The notes under the pieces were generated by a model. That model worked only from the letters and a program-made list of their open reading frames with translations. It ran no database searches and had not been told where the DNA came from. Of a DNA stretch of 64,000 nt, positions 44,058 to 54,278 are shown in pieces. Both the position numbers and the translations under genes were made by a program. Source of the DNA: Coniochaeta sp. PMI_546 (Eukaryota; Ascomycota; Sordariomycetes; Coniochaetales; Coniochaetaceae); the NCBI GenBank assembly GCA_021432605.1, contig MU271143.1, forward strand, positions 1,249,277-1,313,276. Direction: 5' to 3'. Within the stretch, counting starts at the first letter, position 1; the number at the start of each line of letters is the position of its first letter.

Positions 44058-46397
44058 ATGCCGCGCTCAAGCTTCTCCGACAACCCCCTATTACGGGTAT
44101 CGAGACCAGTGTCTGCTTGTTCAAGATGTGAGTCTGCATGTCATGGAACCTCCATGAGACCTGGTCTTCCGTGTTTCTTGAGTGCTAATGACCCCCATAG
44201 GCCGGGCTGCTAAGGTCAAGGTGATTGATCACCTTGCTCCCCCTTTAGCAACACTTTGGAAAAATTTCCCCTGACATCCAGAATAGTGCGATGGCAAGCT
44301 CCCAGCATGTACAGCCTGTGAAAAAGCTGGAAGAGAAGCCGAATGTTCAGCAGCGAATGACCAGTTTGCGCGAGGAAAGGAACGGAGGTATGAGTAGCCC
44401 CCCGGCCGTCATATACCTTATACCATGTGGGGACTAACGCTCTCCATAGCTATGTCGCAGCTTTGGAACTTCGGATAGAGAAGCTTGAACGACGCCTCGC
44501 ATATGCCAGATCACGGAAAGCCTCGGTGGCTATGCACGAATCCGACGTCCCTGCCCCAAGTGTTGATGCTGACCGGAAGGACTCACTTGCAATTATCAGA
44601 GCAGCCATTCACCGCAAAGCCGCGCGGAAACGGGAGAACTCCGACGTCAACGCCTTGGTATCGGATTTCGGTTACCTGTGAGCAGTCACGTCTCAGTTTC
44701 ACAATACGTTGCTAACTCCGTGGCTCAGATCCGTCAATGCTACAACACGAGACTTTGAACCTGCAGTCAGCAACATGACCTTTGCCCGGCTGGTCTTGGC
44801 TGCGGCAATAAATGATCCAGTGCCGGAGCCCAGGACATCCAAGCTGCCACCGAGGCAGGCTGCGCAAGCCATTGTGCACTATTATATGAGCAATATTCAC
44901 GTTCTTTTCCCTGCATTCTCGCCCACACTTATCATTTCTCTCCTCGATGATGTCTATAGCCAAGAATCAAGGCAACAGCTTAACAGCTCTGACTTCTGGT
45001 TGATATACATGGTTTTGGCCATCGGGTCTACTGCACAAAGCAGGAGTAATAAGGATGAATTCTATGCCAATGGCGTCGAGTTCGTTGCTCGCGCACTTCC
45101 ATATGCCGACCGAGCTCTTATGCCGGGCTATGTCACCCAAATACGGTCGCTACTGTTACTCACGCAATACGCCATGTTAGATCCAGCACATTTTGACAGT
45201 TGGCACCTTATCGGTTTCACATGTCGTGCTGTCATCGACCTAGGATATCACCAAGATCCCCCGGTACAACAGAACTCGGACAAGGCCGCACTGGACGCAC
45301 GAAGGAGGACTTTCTACTGTGTCTACGCTCTTGATAGGTAGCGTTATCTCATCCAAATGAAGATTCTCGTGATTGGCTAACACCCTCTCTGTAGAGCTAT
45401 TAGCATGGTACATGCTAGAGCCTTCTCTTTTACAGACGATGCCATTGCCGTGTCCTTCCCTTCGGCAACTCAATCTTCACGCGCACATCCGGGCAGTGGT
45501 GCTATCGGCTCCCTCACAGCGGATCCTGCACTCCTACATTTTCAGCTGCGCCGCGCCCAGTCACACTGGTACCAGACGCTATTTCAGTCTGACCCAAGCG
45601 ACACTCTGCCCGATGCCGCATCGTTCATCTGGCAGATGTGTCATGATATGCGCGAGTGGGCAGAATCGCTACCAGAAACCCTTGCTATCGGCATTCGAGA
45701 ACTCTTCGACCTCGAGCTACGGTACAGTTACGTGTACTGCATCGCACCAAGCGCGAGAGCACCACACATGACCGCATATGGAAGGATGCTCATCTTCGAA
45801 CATGCCATTGCCTATCTCAACCGTATCTACGAGGTAGCTCATGCCGTCATGAACACGTCGTTTTACACATACCACGATGCACTCAGGGTGTACTTCATGG
45901 GGTCGCAGTTCGTCGCCGTTCTACGTAACGACGGTGATGCCCTCATATCCGGAGCCAGTGTACCGGTTCCATTGTCTCCGCCGGGACAACCTGCGCCGCC
46001 TCCGTTGCCTAAGAGGTCAGATGGCGGTACAGCAGCTGATAACCTCGACCGGAGCTTGAGATCACTCGAAAGAGTCAGCCTCACCCTCAAGAAATATGGT
46101 GAACGATGGGAGGATGCACTTGCGCTTTTGCAAAGCTTCGAAATGATTTCGTCGGAAGTTCTTGCTTGGCTGAGAGGCAAGAGAGGGGCAAGAGACTCCG
46201 AAGGTCCTCGTCAGACAGGGCAGCCTCATCTCGCGCAGAATGGCCTTTCTCGACAGCAGATACACACCGCTAGTCAAGCCGGACCCAGTACGATGCAGGC
46301 CACGCACAGTCATCACGGTCAAAATCGCCAATATCCGGAGGTTCAATGGATCGAGCTCAATGTTTCGCAGATGGGCCACGGAGGAGGGACGAATTGA
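44058..46397 (+). CDS. Zn2Cys6 transcription factor with 20-base microexon
   Basis: Six exons (44058-44127, 44201-44220, 44287-44387, 44450-44677, 44729-45337, 45395-46397) encode 676 residues in frame. The first three exons together make the zinc cluster: ACSRC / RAAKVK / CDGKLPACTACE...ECS, with all six Cys. The microexon 44201-44220 supplies RAAKVK, the basic DNA-contact segment. A coiled-coil linker follows (YVAALELRIEKLERRLA), then the fungal_trans domain (IVHYYMSNIHVLFPAFSP, RSLLLLTQYAML, SWHLIGFTCRAVIDLGYHQ, RRRTFYCVYALDRAIS). The linker places it in the large group of Gal4-type regulators with a 'vALE.RiekLE' dimer helix. The C-terminal 80 residues are polar. Its nuclear role is expected but the target genes are unknown. 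The small first exons make this gene prone to N-terminal misannotation, losing the zinc cluster. Confidence 0.92.
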
Positions 46398-47086
46398 GGT
46401 CCGCAGCTATCATCCCGGTCATGTGTCGCTATTGCGTTTGGATACGGGACGCCCGCTTGTCTTACATACCCATCTAGCCCGAGGTACTTTCCATTTACCA
46501 GGTATGTCATTTGCCTTGAATGGTTGATTTAAATGGATCCCCGGTGCGAATATCCTTCGCCTAGATCTTAATGTCAATTCGCTTGTGCTGAGCTGTCGTC
46601 GCACGAAATGACGAGGTGACGTGAACGGGGGAGGAATGGTCGAGACGCAGTCCATCCATGGGCCTGGGATATCAACCAAAGACTCGGGGCCAGTTCGGCC
46701 AACCATCTGGGGGTTTAAGGCATCGCGTCGAACCGGTGCAACCGCCACGATGCTTCAGGTTCGGCCACCTGACAATGCTTTGAGAAACATTCCACTGCAT
46801 CTTCTGAAGCCGATCACAAAGGTCAGGCAGTTATCGAAGCTGGCCGTGCCCAGGTCGCACAACATACACCTTATTCGGAGAATCTTAGAATCTAATGGAG
46901 GCCTTGAAGCAAGGACCTCACCGTCCCCTTATCTCACCATGTAAAAAACTCAAGGTCAAATCTCGTTGTAGCTGTTTTCCTTATCGTATAACAACATGTT
47001 TCCCTTTCCTCTCACGCCCACTCCACTTTGTTCCTACCTTTACATCGCCACCACCCTTCCAAAGCGCTCTTCACCCACTGTTCAAC
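46398..47086. other. Intergenic/promoter region
   Basis: The region lies between two plus-strand genes and holds the promoter of the CVNH-like gene. The last 100 bases are CT-rich (CCTTTCCTCTCACGCCC and similar), typical of a fungal leader. No TATA box or gene is evident. Confidence 0.5.
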
Positions 47087-47724
47087 ATGCTCATCAATAT
47101 GGCCTCAGTTCCAATGAAAACCTTCACCACCGTCACGCTTGCCGTGTTTGCGTCTCACTTCCCGGGTTTCACCTCAGCTGCCGCCCTCGGCAACCTTGGC
47201 GACCCGATCAGATCCGTCACTGGACCCATGCACGCGACGGCTCTTAGCGGACCGCAGTGCTGCTTCGCAGACAATTGCCTCACCTGGACCCTCGACGACT
47301 CCGGACGTATCCTCCACGGGACCTGCTACGATAAACGAGATCAGCGTGGCCACTGGCCCGAGGTCAGCTCGTCGCTCGACTTGAGCAACTGCGTGGGAAA
47401 TTTCAATGGGGTCCTTCTGCCTGCTTCCGCGTGAGTAACACCTTCAGTCAAATACATGTTGAGCTATTCTGACCGTATGCGAAGCGGCGCATACTCGAAG
47501 TCGTGCGAAGACTGTGCTCTTCAGGGCACAGTTCTCACTTGCAAATGCAAGACTCCTTCTGGTTCTCCAGGACTGAAGGCCACTGTGGACCTGAGTACGT
47601 TTTCTCGCTGTTGTGATACCCATTCTCGTGATGCTTACTCTCCGCAGATGCCTTTGTCCAAGACTACAACGGCCGTCTCAAGTGCTTCAACTACGACGCC
47701 ACAACCAGCAACATCGGCGACTGA
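47087..47724 (+). CDS. Secreted CVNH (cyanovirin-N homology) lectin-like protein
   Basis: Three exons (47087-47430, 47485-47594, 47648-47724) encode 176 residues. The N-terminus contains KTFTTVTLAVFASHFPGFTSAA, a signal peptide; initiation could be at 47087 or at 47114, which gives a more standard signal. The mature part begins with a Cys pair (QCCFADNC). The first CVNH half reads LTWTLDDSGRILHGTCYD, then SSLDLSNCVGNFNGVLLP. The second half reads GAYSKSCEDCALQGTVLTCKCKT, then ATVDLNAFVQDYNGRLKCF. The two-fold internal repeat with 'S.DL.ncvgN.nG.L' is the CVNH hallmark. CVNH proteins bind mannose-rich glycans; filamentous fungi have secreted forms of unclear role. Extra cysteines compared with the minimal domain suggest disulfide stabilisation. 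Only the C-terminal part is poorly conserved. Confidence 0.82.
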
Positions 47725-49492
47725 CGGAAAAGTTTGTGTGACGATGTTGGAGATTCAGATTCTTTGTATCCAGTCACCTTGCGGGTCATCATCGTTTGGT
47801 GTTCTTGGTTGATACGGGTTCGGTCAGAACTAGGACGCGCTGTGCTGCGATACTCGAATACGATGTGTCATCAGGGAGTTTGTTTGCTTGGGGACTCGGT
47901 CATTCGGTTTAGCAGATAGCTTCTATGCTTTTCCCTCTGCATGTTGGTTCATGAATACCCATTTTAGCGTTCTTCGTCCTGCCGCACTTTCTGAAGCTGC
48001 CTTTTGCTGTATAGCACTACTGCCGGGTGCCATAAGTACCTTCAATACAGACGTCTGATACCCAGTGAGGATCTTGAAGTGATTCTGCGATATGAATATA
48101 GCGTCACCCGCCCGACCTTTGTTCTCTACCGCCAGCACTGTACTTGTCAGAACAGTCCCATCATGACAAGCAACCATCAGCACACGCACTTCAAGAAGCT
48201 CAAAGCCAACGATCCTGCTCCCCCGTAGCACGAACCGAAGCCGCCATTAGCAGGTGCCTCTCTTCAGCTACAAACTTATCTGCTTCGGTCTAAACTTTTT
48301 CACGCTTCCTGTAGCCCTTGACTGAAGCCCGACCCAGCGCCGATTTACCCCCAAGGAAAACGTTCACCTCTGCCTCCACATGTGCCCTACGATTATACAC
48401 GAACCTCCAGGTCAGACAGACGGAAATTCGCCCCCACCACCACGACATCCAGCGTCTACGACAGCAAGACCATCCCAGGTCTGGGGTTCACAAGCAATCT
48501 CGGCCCTTCAACTCTCGAACCACGCGACCAAAGATCGAAAGGCGCCAAGAGGGCGACCTCGTCCCCCCTCCGCACCACAGCAGACACGGCCAGCCAGGTC
48601 AACATCGCTTCGGTAGGATTCCAAGCACACACAAGACGGTCCGGGCGATGAGGGCGGAGAAAGACAACCCCCGGTCGTCCTACATGCCCGGAAGAGAAAG
48701 TTACTTCCGTGATGGTGGAACCTGTTTCGGTTTCACCGCGCGGCTCGGGCCGTGTCTCCACCGTACGGCCATGCCTTACGGGTGGGGTCTCCGCCGGTAG
48801 GCCCGCCCGGGTAAGTTTTGTAGTTTTTGTGCGAGCTTTGATGTCCGTCCTTGAATGGAGGGGCTTCTTATCATGCTTCGTTGTGTCAGAATGCACTTTG
48901 GCCGCCAAAAATTGCCAGAGGGCGTGGGGAAAGGTGTATGTAGTGTCGAGTGCAGCTACGTCTGCCTGTACTCCGAAGCCGGGCCACCTTGAGGCTGTGA
49001 GACCCTGCGATAAGCCAGGGTGAGAGAAAAGACGAAAACAAAGCTGAGATGGCAAAAATATCTGCAATCCTTTTCCTGACTGATGTCGCGCGCCCTGTTT
49101 GCCGTGTATAAACATCAGGAGGCCTACCCTGAAGCCTCCACTTGCTGATACCTCGGGCGAATATGGGTTAGCGTTCTGTTTGCTTTGGGATATGACTACA
49201 ACAGCTGGATGGTACGAAAGCCGCCATAGACTCGGGTATTGCGCTTATCAGGAGCTTCAGTTATCCGCTGGTGGTCGTTGGTAAAAAGTCCGACGCGTCG
49301 GCGGTGCTTGATCATAGCTTGAACCAAATGATAGACATACGTAGACAACAGTGAGCACAATTCTTTGGGTTTGGATTTTTTGGCATGACACACTGAGTCG
49401 TGGTAGAAACAAATCGTAGTTCATTCATCAGCGTGCTCTGAAAGTAATATAGTCATAATTCCAATATCACAGGCTGCATTATCATCATCATT
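47725..49492. other. Intergenic region with unresolved overlapping frames
   Basis: Between 48320 and 49115 both strands have long frames: about 90-160 codons on the plus strand (48318-48800) and 219 codons on the minus strand (48456-49115). Neither shows a known domain. The plus frame ending at 48651 reads most like protein (RTSRSDRRKFAPTTTTSS) but lacks an ATG, so it would need an upstream exon. I do not call a gene. The rest holds nothing recognisable. Confidence 0.45.
48322..48651 (+). CDS. Possible exon of an unknown Ser/Thr/Arg-rich protein
   Basis: One frame is open from after a stop at about 48321 to the TGA at 48649-48651. It encodes a Pro-rich start (PAPIYPQGKRSPLPPHVP) and then SDRRKFAPTTTTSSVYDSKT and LGFTSNLGPSTLEPRD. 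No in-frame ATG precedes it, so it would need a first exon that I could not find. Other frames on both strands are also open here, so GC-rich chance frames are a serious alternative. Confidence 0.2.
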   Translation: MKPDPAPIYPQGKRSPLPPHVPYDYTRTSRSDRRKFAPTTTTSSVYDSKTIPGLGFTSNLGPSTLEPRDQRSKGAKRATSSPLRTTADTASQVNIASVGFQAHTRRSGR

Positions 49493-52400
49493 CTAGTCTT
49501 CAATCGTGCCATCGCTAGATGCTGACCCGTCACTTTCAGCCAGATTCACCTCGCACCGAGCCAACGCTTCAAAGGCCGCGTCAGCAGAAAGAGCGTCATC
49601 CCAAACCGTAACGCCCATGACATCGCTTAGACGAGATCTCAACGCGCTTCGTACGTGGACCTTGAACCTGTCCGGGCCCTTGTAGTTGACAAGTTCTTGG
49701 AAGAGATCGATCCCAGAAACACCCGCATTATTCGTGATCGCAGGCGAGATGCCCGCTCGTGCGAGGAGTATCAGGCACTCTATCCACATCCGTACCTTCT
49801 CGAGCTTGTTTTTGATGCTGTACGACCACACATTATCCTCATCATCTGTATCATCGTCTGACGCCTGCTGATGGTCACATATAGCCGACACATTCTTCAG
49901 GATTTCGATCAAGTGCGTATTACCTCTCTCCGGCGACTTGCAGTGAGGATCGAGGCAGGGGAAGGTCAAAAGGCAGCTCAATGCCTTGGCCCGTCTCGTC
50001 ATGTACGCCTCTTTCAGGTAAGCGAAGGCGAATTTCTCCGGAAGGGGCTCCTTCTGGTTGCGGAGCAAGGGTTCTATAATGTCTGATTCTTCCCCCCTGA
50101 TGGCGATGGCGAGTGGGTACCTCCGCTCTCCTCGCATGAACCTGACCTTCTCACTATCGTCGGAGAGGTTAAGGCTTGCTCCATGTCGAACGAGGCATTC
50201 CACCATAGCGGCGTCTCGCCTCGCGATCGCCAGATGCAGAGGCCGTTTCATAGGCTCGAGCCCCGGAGTGTTGACGTCAAGCCCAAGCTTCAGGAGGAGC
50301 TCGACGCCGGTTAGCCACCCGGTTCGGGCAGCTTGAGTGAGGCACAAATCGCCCCATTTGATCGACAGACACGCACTATCTCCAAACAACCAGTCATATT
50401 CAGGGCCAGGAACATCATCGAACTTGCTCCTCTCTATGCCGACTTCCAAGAAGTCCGCAGCCATATGCCGAACACCCTGCGTGATGAGAACGTATAGGCA
50501 GGCCGGGTGTGAGCCTAATTCCGTCTGAACTCTAACATCCAGATCGCCGAGAACTTGCAGCACGCGTTCAGCAGCGTCTCTCATTCGCCATCGACAGTAA
50601 CCCCAAGCGACATGCAGCATCCATGCGACAACGGGCGTCGTGAGTTTAGCTCCTCGTTTCAGCAGCGAGCGGCAGATATCCAGATCTCCGTCCCAGAATG
50701 CGCATTGAAGAACGCTCAGGGGTCCATACTTGTACAGGCTGCGGAACTTTCGGCGATGCGGTGCTCGTAAAGATGCGGTGCTGGAGGCGCCGTCACTTCC
50801 AGGAGCGGTGTTGAGACTGTCGTCGCTCTCGGATGCGGAATATACGTTGGGATCGTCGGATTCAATGTCGCTGTTGCTATCGTCAGGACGTACAATGTTG
50901 ACCGTGGTATTAGGGTCGGCACCCAAGTCAAGGAGCATCGACACAATCACGGCTCTTTCCTTGAATGTAATTTGGCCGCGTGGACGGCCCGACCCGTAGC
51001 GTTTGTCAGGCGCGGCATCGGGGCTGTAGACGAGGCTCAGGGGCGAGGCACCACTTTCATTTGTTGCTGTAGGACTGGCTCCGCGTTCGATTAGGAGCTT
51101 GACACACGCTATGAAGTCTCCCTTCTGCCGACAGCTGGGGGGTTTCGGAGGGGATGCCACGACAATTACTGGCAGGCCAGCACCGGGGGGGTGAGGGGCG
51201 TTGAGAAGATGCGGAGGGCCGGCGAAAAACTGCGGCGGGGCATTTCCCACATGGACGATTTGTGGGGGAGGATTGCCGGCCAGCGGAGGACCGTTGGCAA
51301 GGGGCGGCGGAGGGCCGTTGGCAAAGTTCGCAGGAACATTGACAAAGTTCGGAGGACCGTTGGCAAGGGGTGGCGGGGGACCGTTAGCAAGGGGCGGAGG
51401 CCCATTGGCAAAGTTTGGAGGGGGTGGCCCGCCAGGTATCTGCCCAGGAGGCAATGCCATCGGAAGAACGGCAGGAACGGTCCGAGGGGGTCGCTGGAGG
51501 CCAAAAGGACGAGTACTCAAGGGACCGATCTTTGCGTGCGAGTTGCACCAATGCAGGCTGTAGTTCAACGCTGCCATCAAAGGTGTGTTCCCTTCCTTGT
51601 CCCGACTGTCTACTTCGGCGCCGCGGTCCAATAAGAGACGAACCACGTCCACGAGATGCTCTGCCGCTGCGGCGACTAGAGGTGGCACGAGGAATGGCGA
51701 CTGCTCGCAAGGACCTATGTGAGCACCTGCTTCCAGCAGAGCTTTGATAACAGGTGTCCGCAGACTTTCGTCGACAACCGGGAACGGCTCTGGGGGAGTG
51801 GCGGGCATCGGGGGTTCATGGGGATGGTATCTCGGATTCGGGGGATCCCTCCTGTAGCGAAGGGTGCGAGTCGCGCTTTGCTGTTTCAAGCAACACAGAT
51901 CGATGGGACGGTGGCCTCGAAGGCATGCGAGTAGGTTGTTCTTGACAGGCCAACGATAGCGGCCCAATGGGGTCGGGTAGGCGGTACAGACCACGTTTAC
52001 ATCTGCTCCTCGAGATATCAATTCCAGCGCACTCGAGAATTCTCCAAAGAGACAGGCATCTGTGAGGGGAGTGTAGCCTGAAGCTAAGTCGTCGTTTATG
52101 TCAGCGCCTCTTGCTAGGAGCGTATCGACGACATTCCAGTGACGCTGGAGATATGCTAGCCATAGTGGTGACATCTCGGTAGTATCCACAACCTGAACAT
52201 CTGTCTGGTACTTGTTGTCCAAGATGAATTCGACCAGCTCGATGGAACCGACGCAGGCGGCGTTGTGAAGGACAGTGAAAGGATGCGGGATTCTGGTTGA
52301 ATGCTCTCCAAAGGATAGAGATGCACCCCGTTCAAGCAGAGTCTTTGCGATGTCTATGTGACCGTTGCATATAGCCGTATGAAGAGGCGTCCAGGGGCGT

Positions 52401-53041
52401 CGGTAGTGCATCGCAGGGCCGTGGTTAGCCGCCATGACGGGATATTTGCAGCTACACAGGTTGCCGGAGGGCACGTCGAGAATGGCGCCGCTGGTGATGA
52501 ACAAATCAACGAGGTCGGCAAAGCCACCCATGACGGCAAGGTGTAAGGGAAACCACCAAGAGCGCCAATGAGCAAAGCCTACCATGTCGAAGGCTGCACC
52601 TATTGGGCGGGGTTTGAAGGGCTCGCCGACAAAGCCTCGAGGACCAACGCGGTTGAACGGATCATGCTGGTTGATTTGATGGTTCATGATCCGCATGTCC
52701 TGGTAGAGCTGGCGCGGTGTGAAATCGGCGGTCCGTATTGTGACGAAAGCCATGGACTCGTTGCGGATCATTCCACGATTCAGATTGACACCAGCGGCGA
52801 CTAAACGTTTTGCCGTATCGAAGCGGCCAAGCTGGGCTGCCCAGAATATAAGAGCGGGATGCTTGTCCATGTTTTCTTTGCTGTATAAGCGAGGCATGAC
52901 AATAGCATGAAATCCCCGGCATGTGGCGGCAAGAGCTGCCAGGCTCCCTTCGTGATCGTTTTCCAGCATGTGCTCGACGACGAACTCCATGATCTCCACT
53001 GGGAGACCTGAGAGTCCTGGGGGTGAGGCAGGTTGCGACAT
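49493..53041 (-). CDS. F-box/ankyrin-repeat protein, 1182 residues
   Basis: This is a single long exon. The first ATG is at 53041-53039; the upstream in-frame extension has no ATG. Residues about 8-55 form an F-box-like motif (LSGLPVEIMEFVVEHML, LAATCRGFHAIVMPRLY), the SCF ubiquitin-ligase adaptor signature. About fifteen ankyrin units of varied quality follow to the end (for example RPWTPLHTAICNGHIDIAK, SGYTPLTDACLFGEFS, GNTPLMAALNY, RPLHLAIARRDAAMVECL). Between about 535 and 620 the array is broken by a Pro/Asn/Gly repeat insert with units like GPPPPLANGPP. F-box plus ankyrin proteins are numerous in filamentous ascomycetes, and their targets are unknown. No NACHT or other NTPase domain is present, so it is not an NLR. 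The C-terminal tail is acidic and Ser-rich. Confidence 0.88.
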   Translation of the reverse strand: MSQPASPPGLSGLPVEIMEFVVEHMLENDHEGSLAALAATCRGFHAIVMPRLYSKENMDKHPALIFWAAQLGRFDTAKRLVAAGVNLNRGMIRNESMAFVTIRTADFTPRQLYQDMRIMNHQINQHDPFNRVGPRGFVGEPFKPRPIGAAFDMVGFAHWRSWWFPLHLAVMGGFADLVDLFITSGAILDVPSGNLCSCKYPVMAANHGPAMHYRRPWTPLHTAICNGHIDIAKTLLERGASLSFGEHSTRIPHPFTVLHNAACVGSIELVEFILDNKYQTDVQVVDTTEMSPLWLAYLQRHWNVVDTLLARGADINDDLASGYTPLTDACLFGEFSSALELISRGADVNVVCTAYPTPLGRYRWPVKNNLLACLRGHRPIDLCCLKQQSATRTLRYRRDPPNPRYHPHEPPMPATPPEPFPVVDESLRTPVIKALLEAGAHIGPCEQSPFLVPPLVAAAAEHLVDVVRLLLDRGAEVDSRDKEGNTPLMAALNYSLHWCNSHAKIGPLSTRPFGLQRPPRTVPAVLPMALPPGQIPGGPPPPNFANGPPPLANGPPPPLANGPPNFVNVPANFANGPPPPLANGPPLAGNPPPQIVHVGNAPPQFFAGPPHLLNAPHPPGAGLPVIVVASPPKPPSCRQKGDFIACVKLLIERGASPTATNESGASPLSLVYSPDAAPDKRYGSGRPRGQITFKERAVIVSMLLDLGADPNTTVNIVRPDDSNSDIESDDPNVYSASESDDSLNTAPGSDGASSTASLRAPHRRKFRSLYKYGPLSVLQCAFWDGDLDICRSLLKRGAKLTTPVVAWMLHVAWGYCRWRMRDAAERVLQVLGDLDVRVQTELGSHPACLYVLITQGVRHMAADFLEVGIERSKFDDVPGPEYDWLFGDSACLSIKWGDLCLTQAARTGWLTGVELLLKLGLDVNTPGLEPMKRPLHLAIARRDAAMVECLVRHGASLNLSDDSEKVRFMRGERRYPLAIAIRGEESDIIEPLLRNQKEPLPEKFAFAYLKEAYMTRRAKALSCLLTFPCLDPHCKSPERGNTHLIEILKNVSAICDHQQASDDDTDDEDNVWSYSIKNKLEKVRMWIECLILLARAGISPAITNNAGVSGIDLFQELVNYKGPDRFKVHVRSALRSRLSDVMGVTVWDDALSADAAFEALARCEVNLAESDGSASSDGTIED
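51196..51432. repeat. In-frame tandem repeat, GGNGPPPLANGPP type
   Basis: The minus strand encodes several imperfect copies of a unit of about 10-16 codons (N-G-P-P-P-P-L-A, with variants NFVNVPANF and LAGNPPPQ) inside the F-box/ankyrin gene. On the plus strand it appears as repeats of GGACCGTTGGCAAGGGG-like sequence. Copy differences keep frame, so it is a protein-level repeat expected to vary between strains. Confidence 0.75.
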
Positions 53042-54278
53042 GATTTGGAAATACAAAGAGAGCAAACGTGCTTCCCAAACGAACGTAATAAAAACACGCA
53101 GAAGGGGGGGATATTTGTGCGTGAGGTTCTGTCGAGATGGCAGAGAAGTGAGGCAGGGTGTATTGCTATGGTTGATACAGTGTCAATGCGGAAAAGAGAT
53201 CTTGGTGTTTTGGATGAGTTGCTTTTGTAAGAAAGGCAGCAGAACCATAAGGCAGAAGGCACAACATAGCCACTCCAGCATCGAGTCACTTCGAGTGCAG
53301 AGCTAGCCTGGCGAATCAACGAAATCTGCGCGATGGGCAGAGGTTCGAGGACGAACGAATGGCAGCCTCGCGTCACTACATCTTGCATGGCAGCCCCCAA
53401 AGAATCAGGCGGGATGCCTGATAATGTTGCTTCGCTGGACGGTGCTGATTCGAGAATCCGACATGGCTCTGGAGGACGCCTGTGCAAAGGCGAGCGAGCG
53501 GGAAACAAACAAATGCGGGGGGGTAACCCTATGCACTCACTCGCAGTCCTTCCCAAGATGCTTTGAGACTATGTACAGTCCATATAGTCATCATACAATT
53601 TAGAGTTCGACGGTCTAGATCTAACATAGGAGGTACACTAAGTCTAGTCAAGCTCTTGACTGTGATACTAGATCGAGGCCCTTTTTTTGGACGTCCCTAG
53701 AAGATGGCACGGCAGACTGCGGAGTCCCATCACGTTCCCGGTAAGGTATCTCTGATTGCACTACATGATCACTGTACAACAACGCAGTACGTACCTTAGG
53801 TACTTCGTCGGACGGACTCAGGGTCTATCTGGATTACGCTAATAAGAAACGAACCGTGCGGGTCCTTAACCCCGCCAAATTCACAAGCATGCCGAAGTGG
53901 TGGGGCTCTGGTGGGGCCGTCATATATTCGAAGAAAGGCTGGACACTGGTCCCCAACAAGAATAGCTATCATGGGCCATGGCAGCAAGCGGCGTAAGACG
54001 TTACATGTTACATGGCATTCTGAACTGAGCCTCAAACACGGTCGCACTGTGTGTCGCCAGCAACAACACCCCTCCATTGTGCTTCACTCGCAGTCTACAT
54101 AATCCCACGTCCTCTCCTCGAGCCCTTCTTAGATATACAGACCCGTCATCTCGGAACATTAATCTCCTAGCGTGGCCAGCTGTTGCTGTCTTAGAGCAAG
54201 ACCAACCAACACAGTTGGTTGCAACAACAACCAACAGTCCTGCGATCCTCACCGCGCACGACATTCTGCTCACCGTGT
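53042..54278. other. Divergent promoter region
   Basis: The region separates the F-box/ankyrin gene (minus) from the VPS9 gene (plus). Frames are present on both strands up to about 250 codons (52801-53556 minus), but these overlap the ankyrin gene or lack features. No TATA box, RNA gene or repeat was recognised. Confidence 0.5.

Noticed and set aside
48456-49115. 219-codon minus-strand frame as a gene
   Set aside because: No recognisable domain, low-complexity Arg/Gly/Pro-rich reading, and an equally open opposite strand. It looks like a chance frame in GC-rich DNA.
49493-53041. NLR-type immune receptor
   Set aside because: Ankyrin repeats are present but no NACHT or NB-ARC domain with a P-loop was found; the N-terminus is F-box-like.
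52801-53556. 251-codon minus-strand frame next to the F-box/ankyrin gene
   Set aside because: It overlaps the F-box exon in another frame. Its non-overlapping part is Ser/Arg/Leu-rich without known features.
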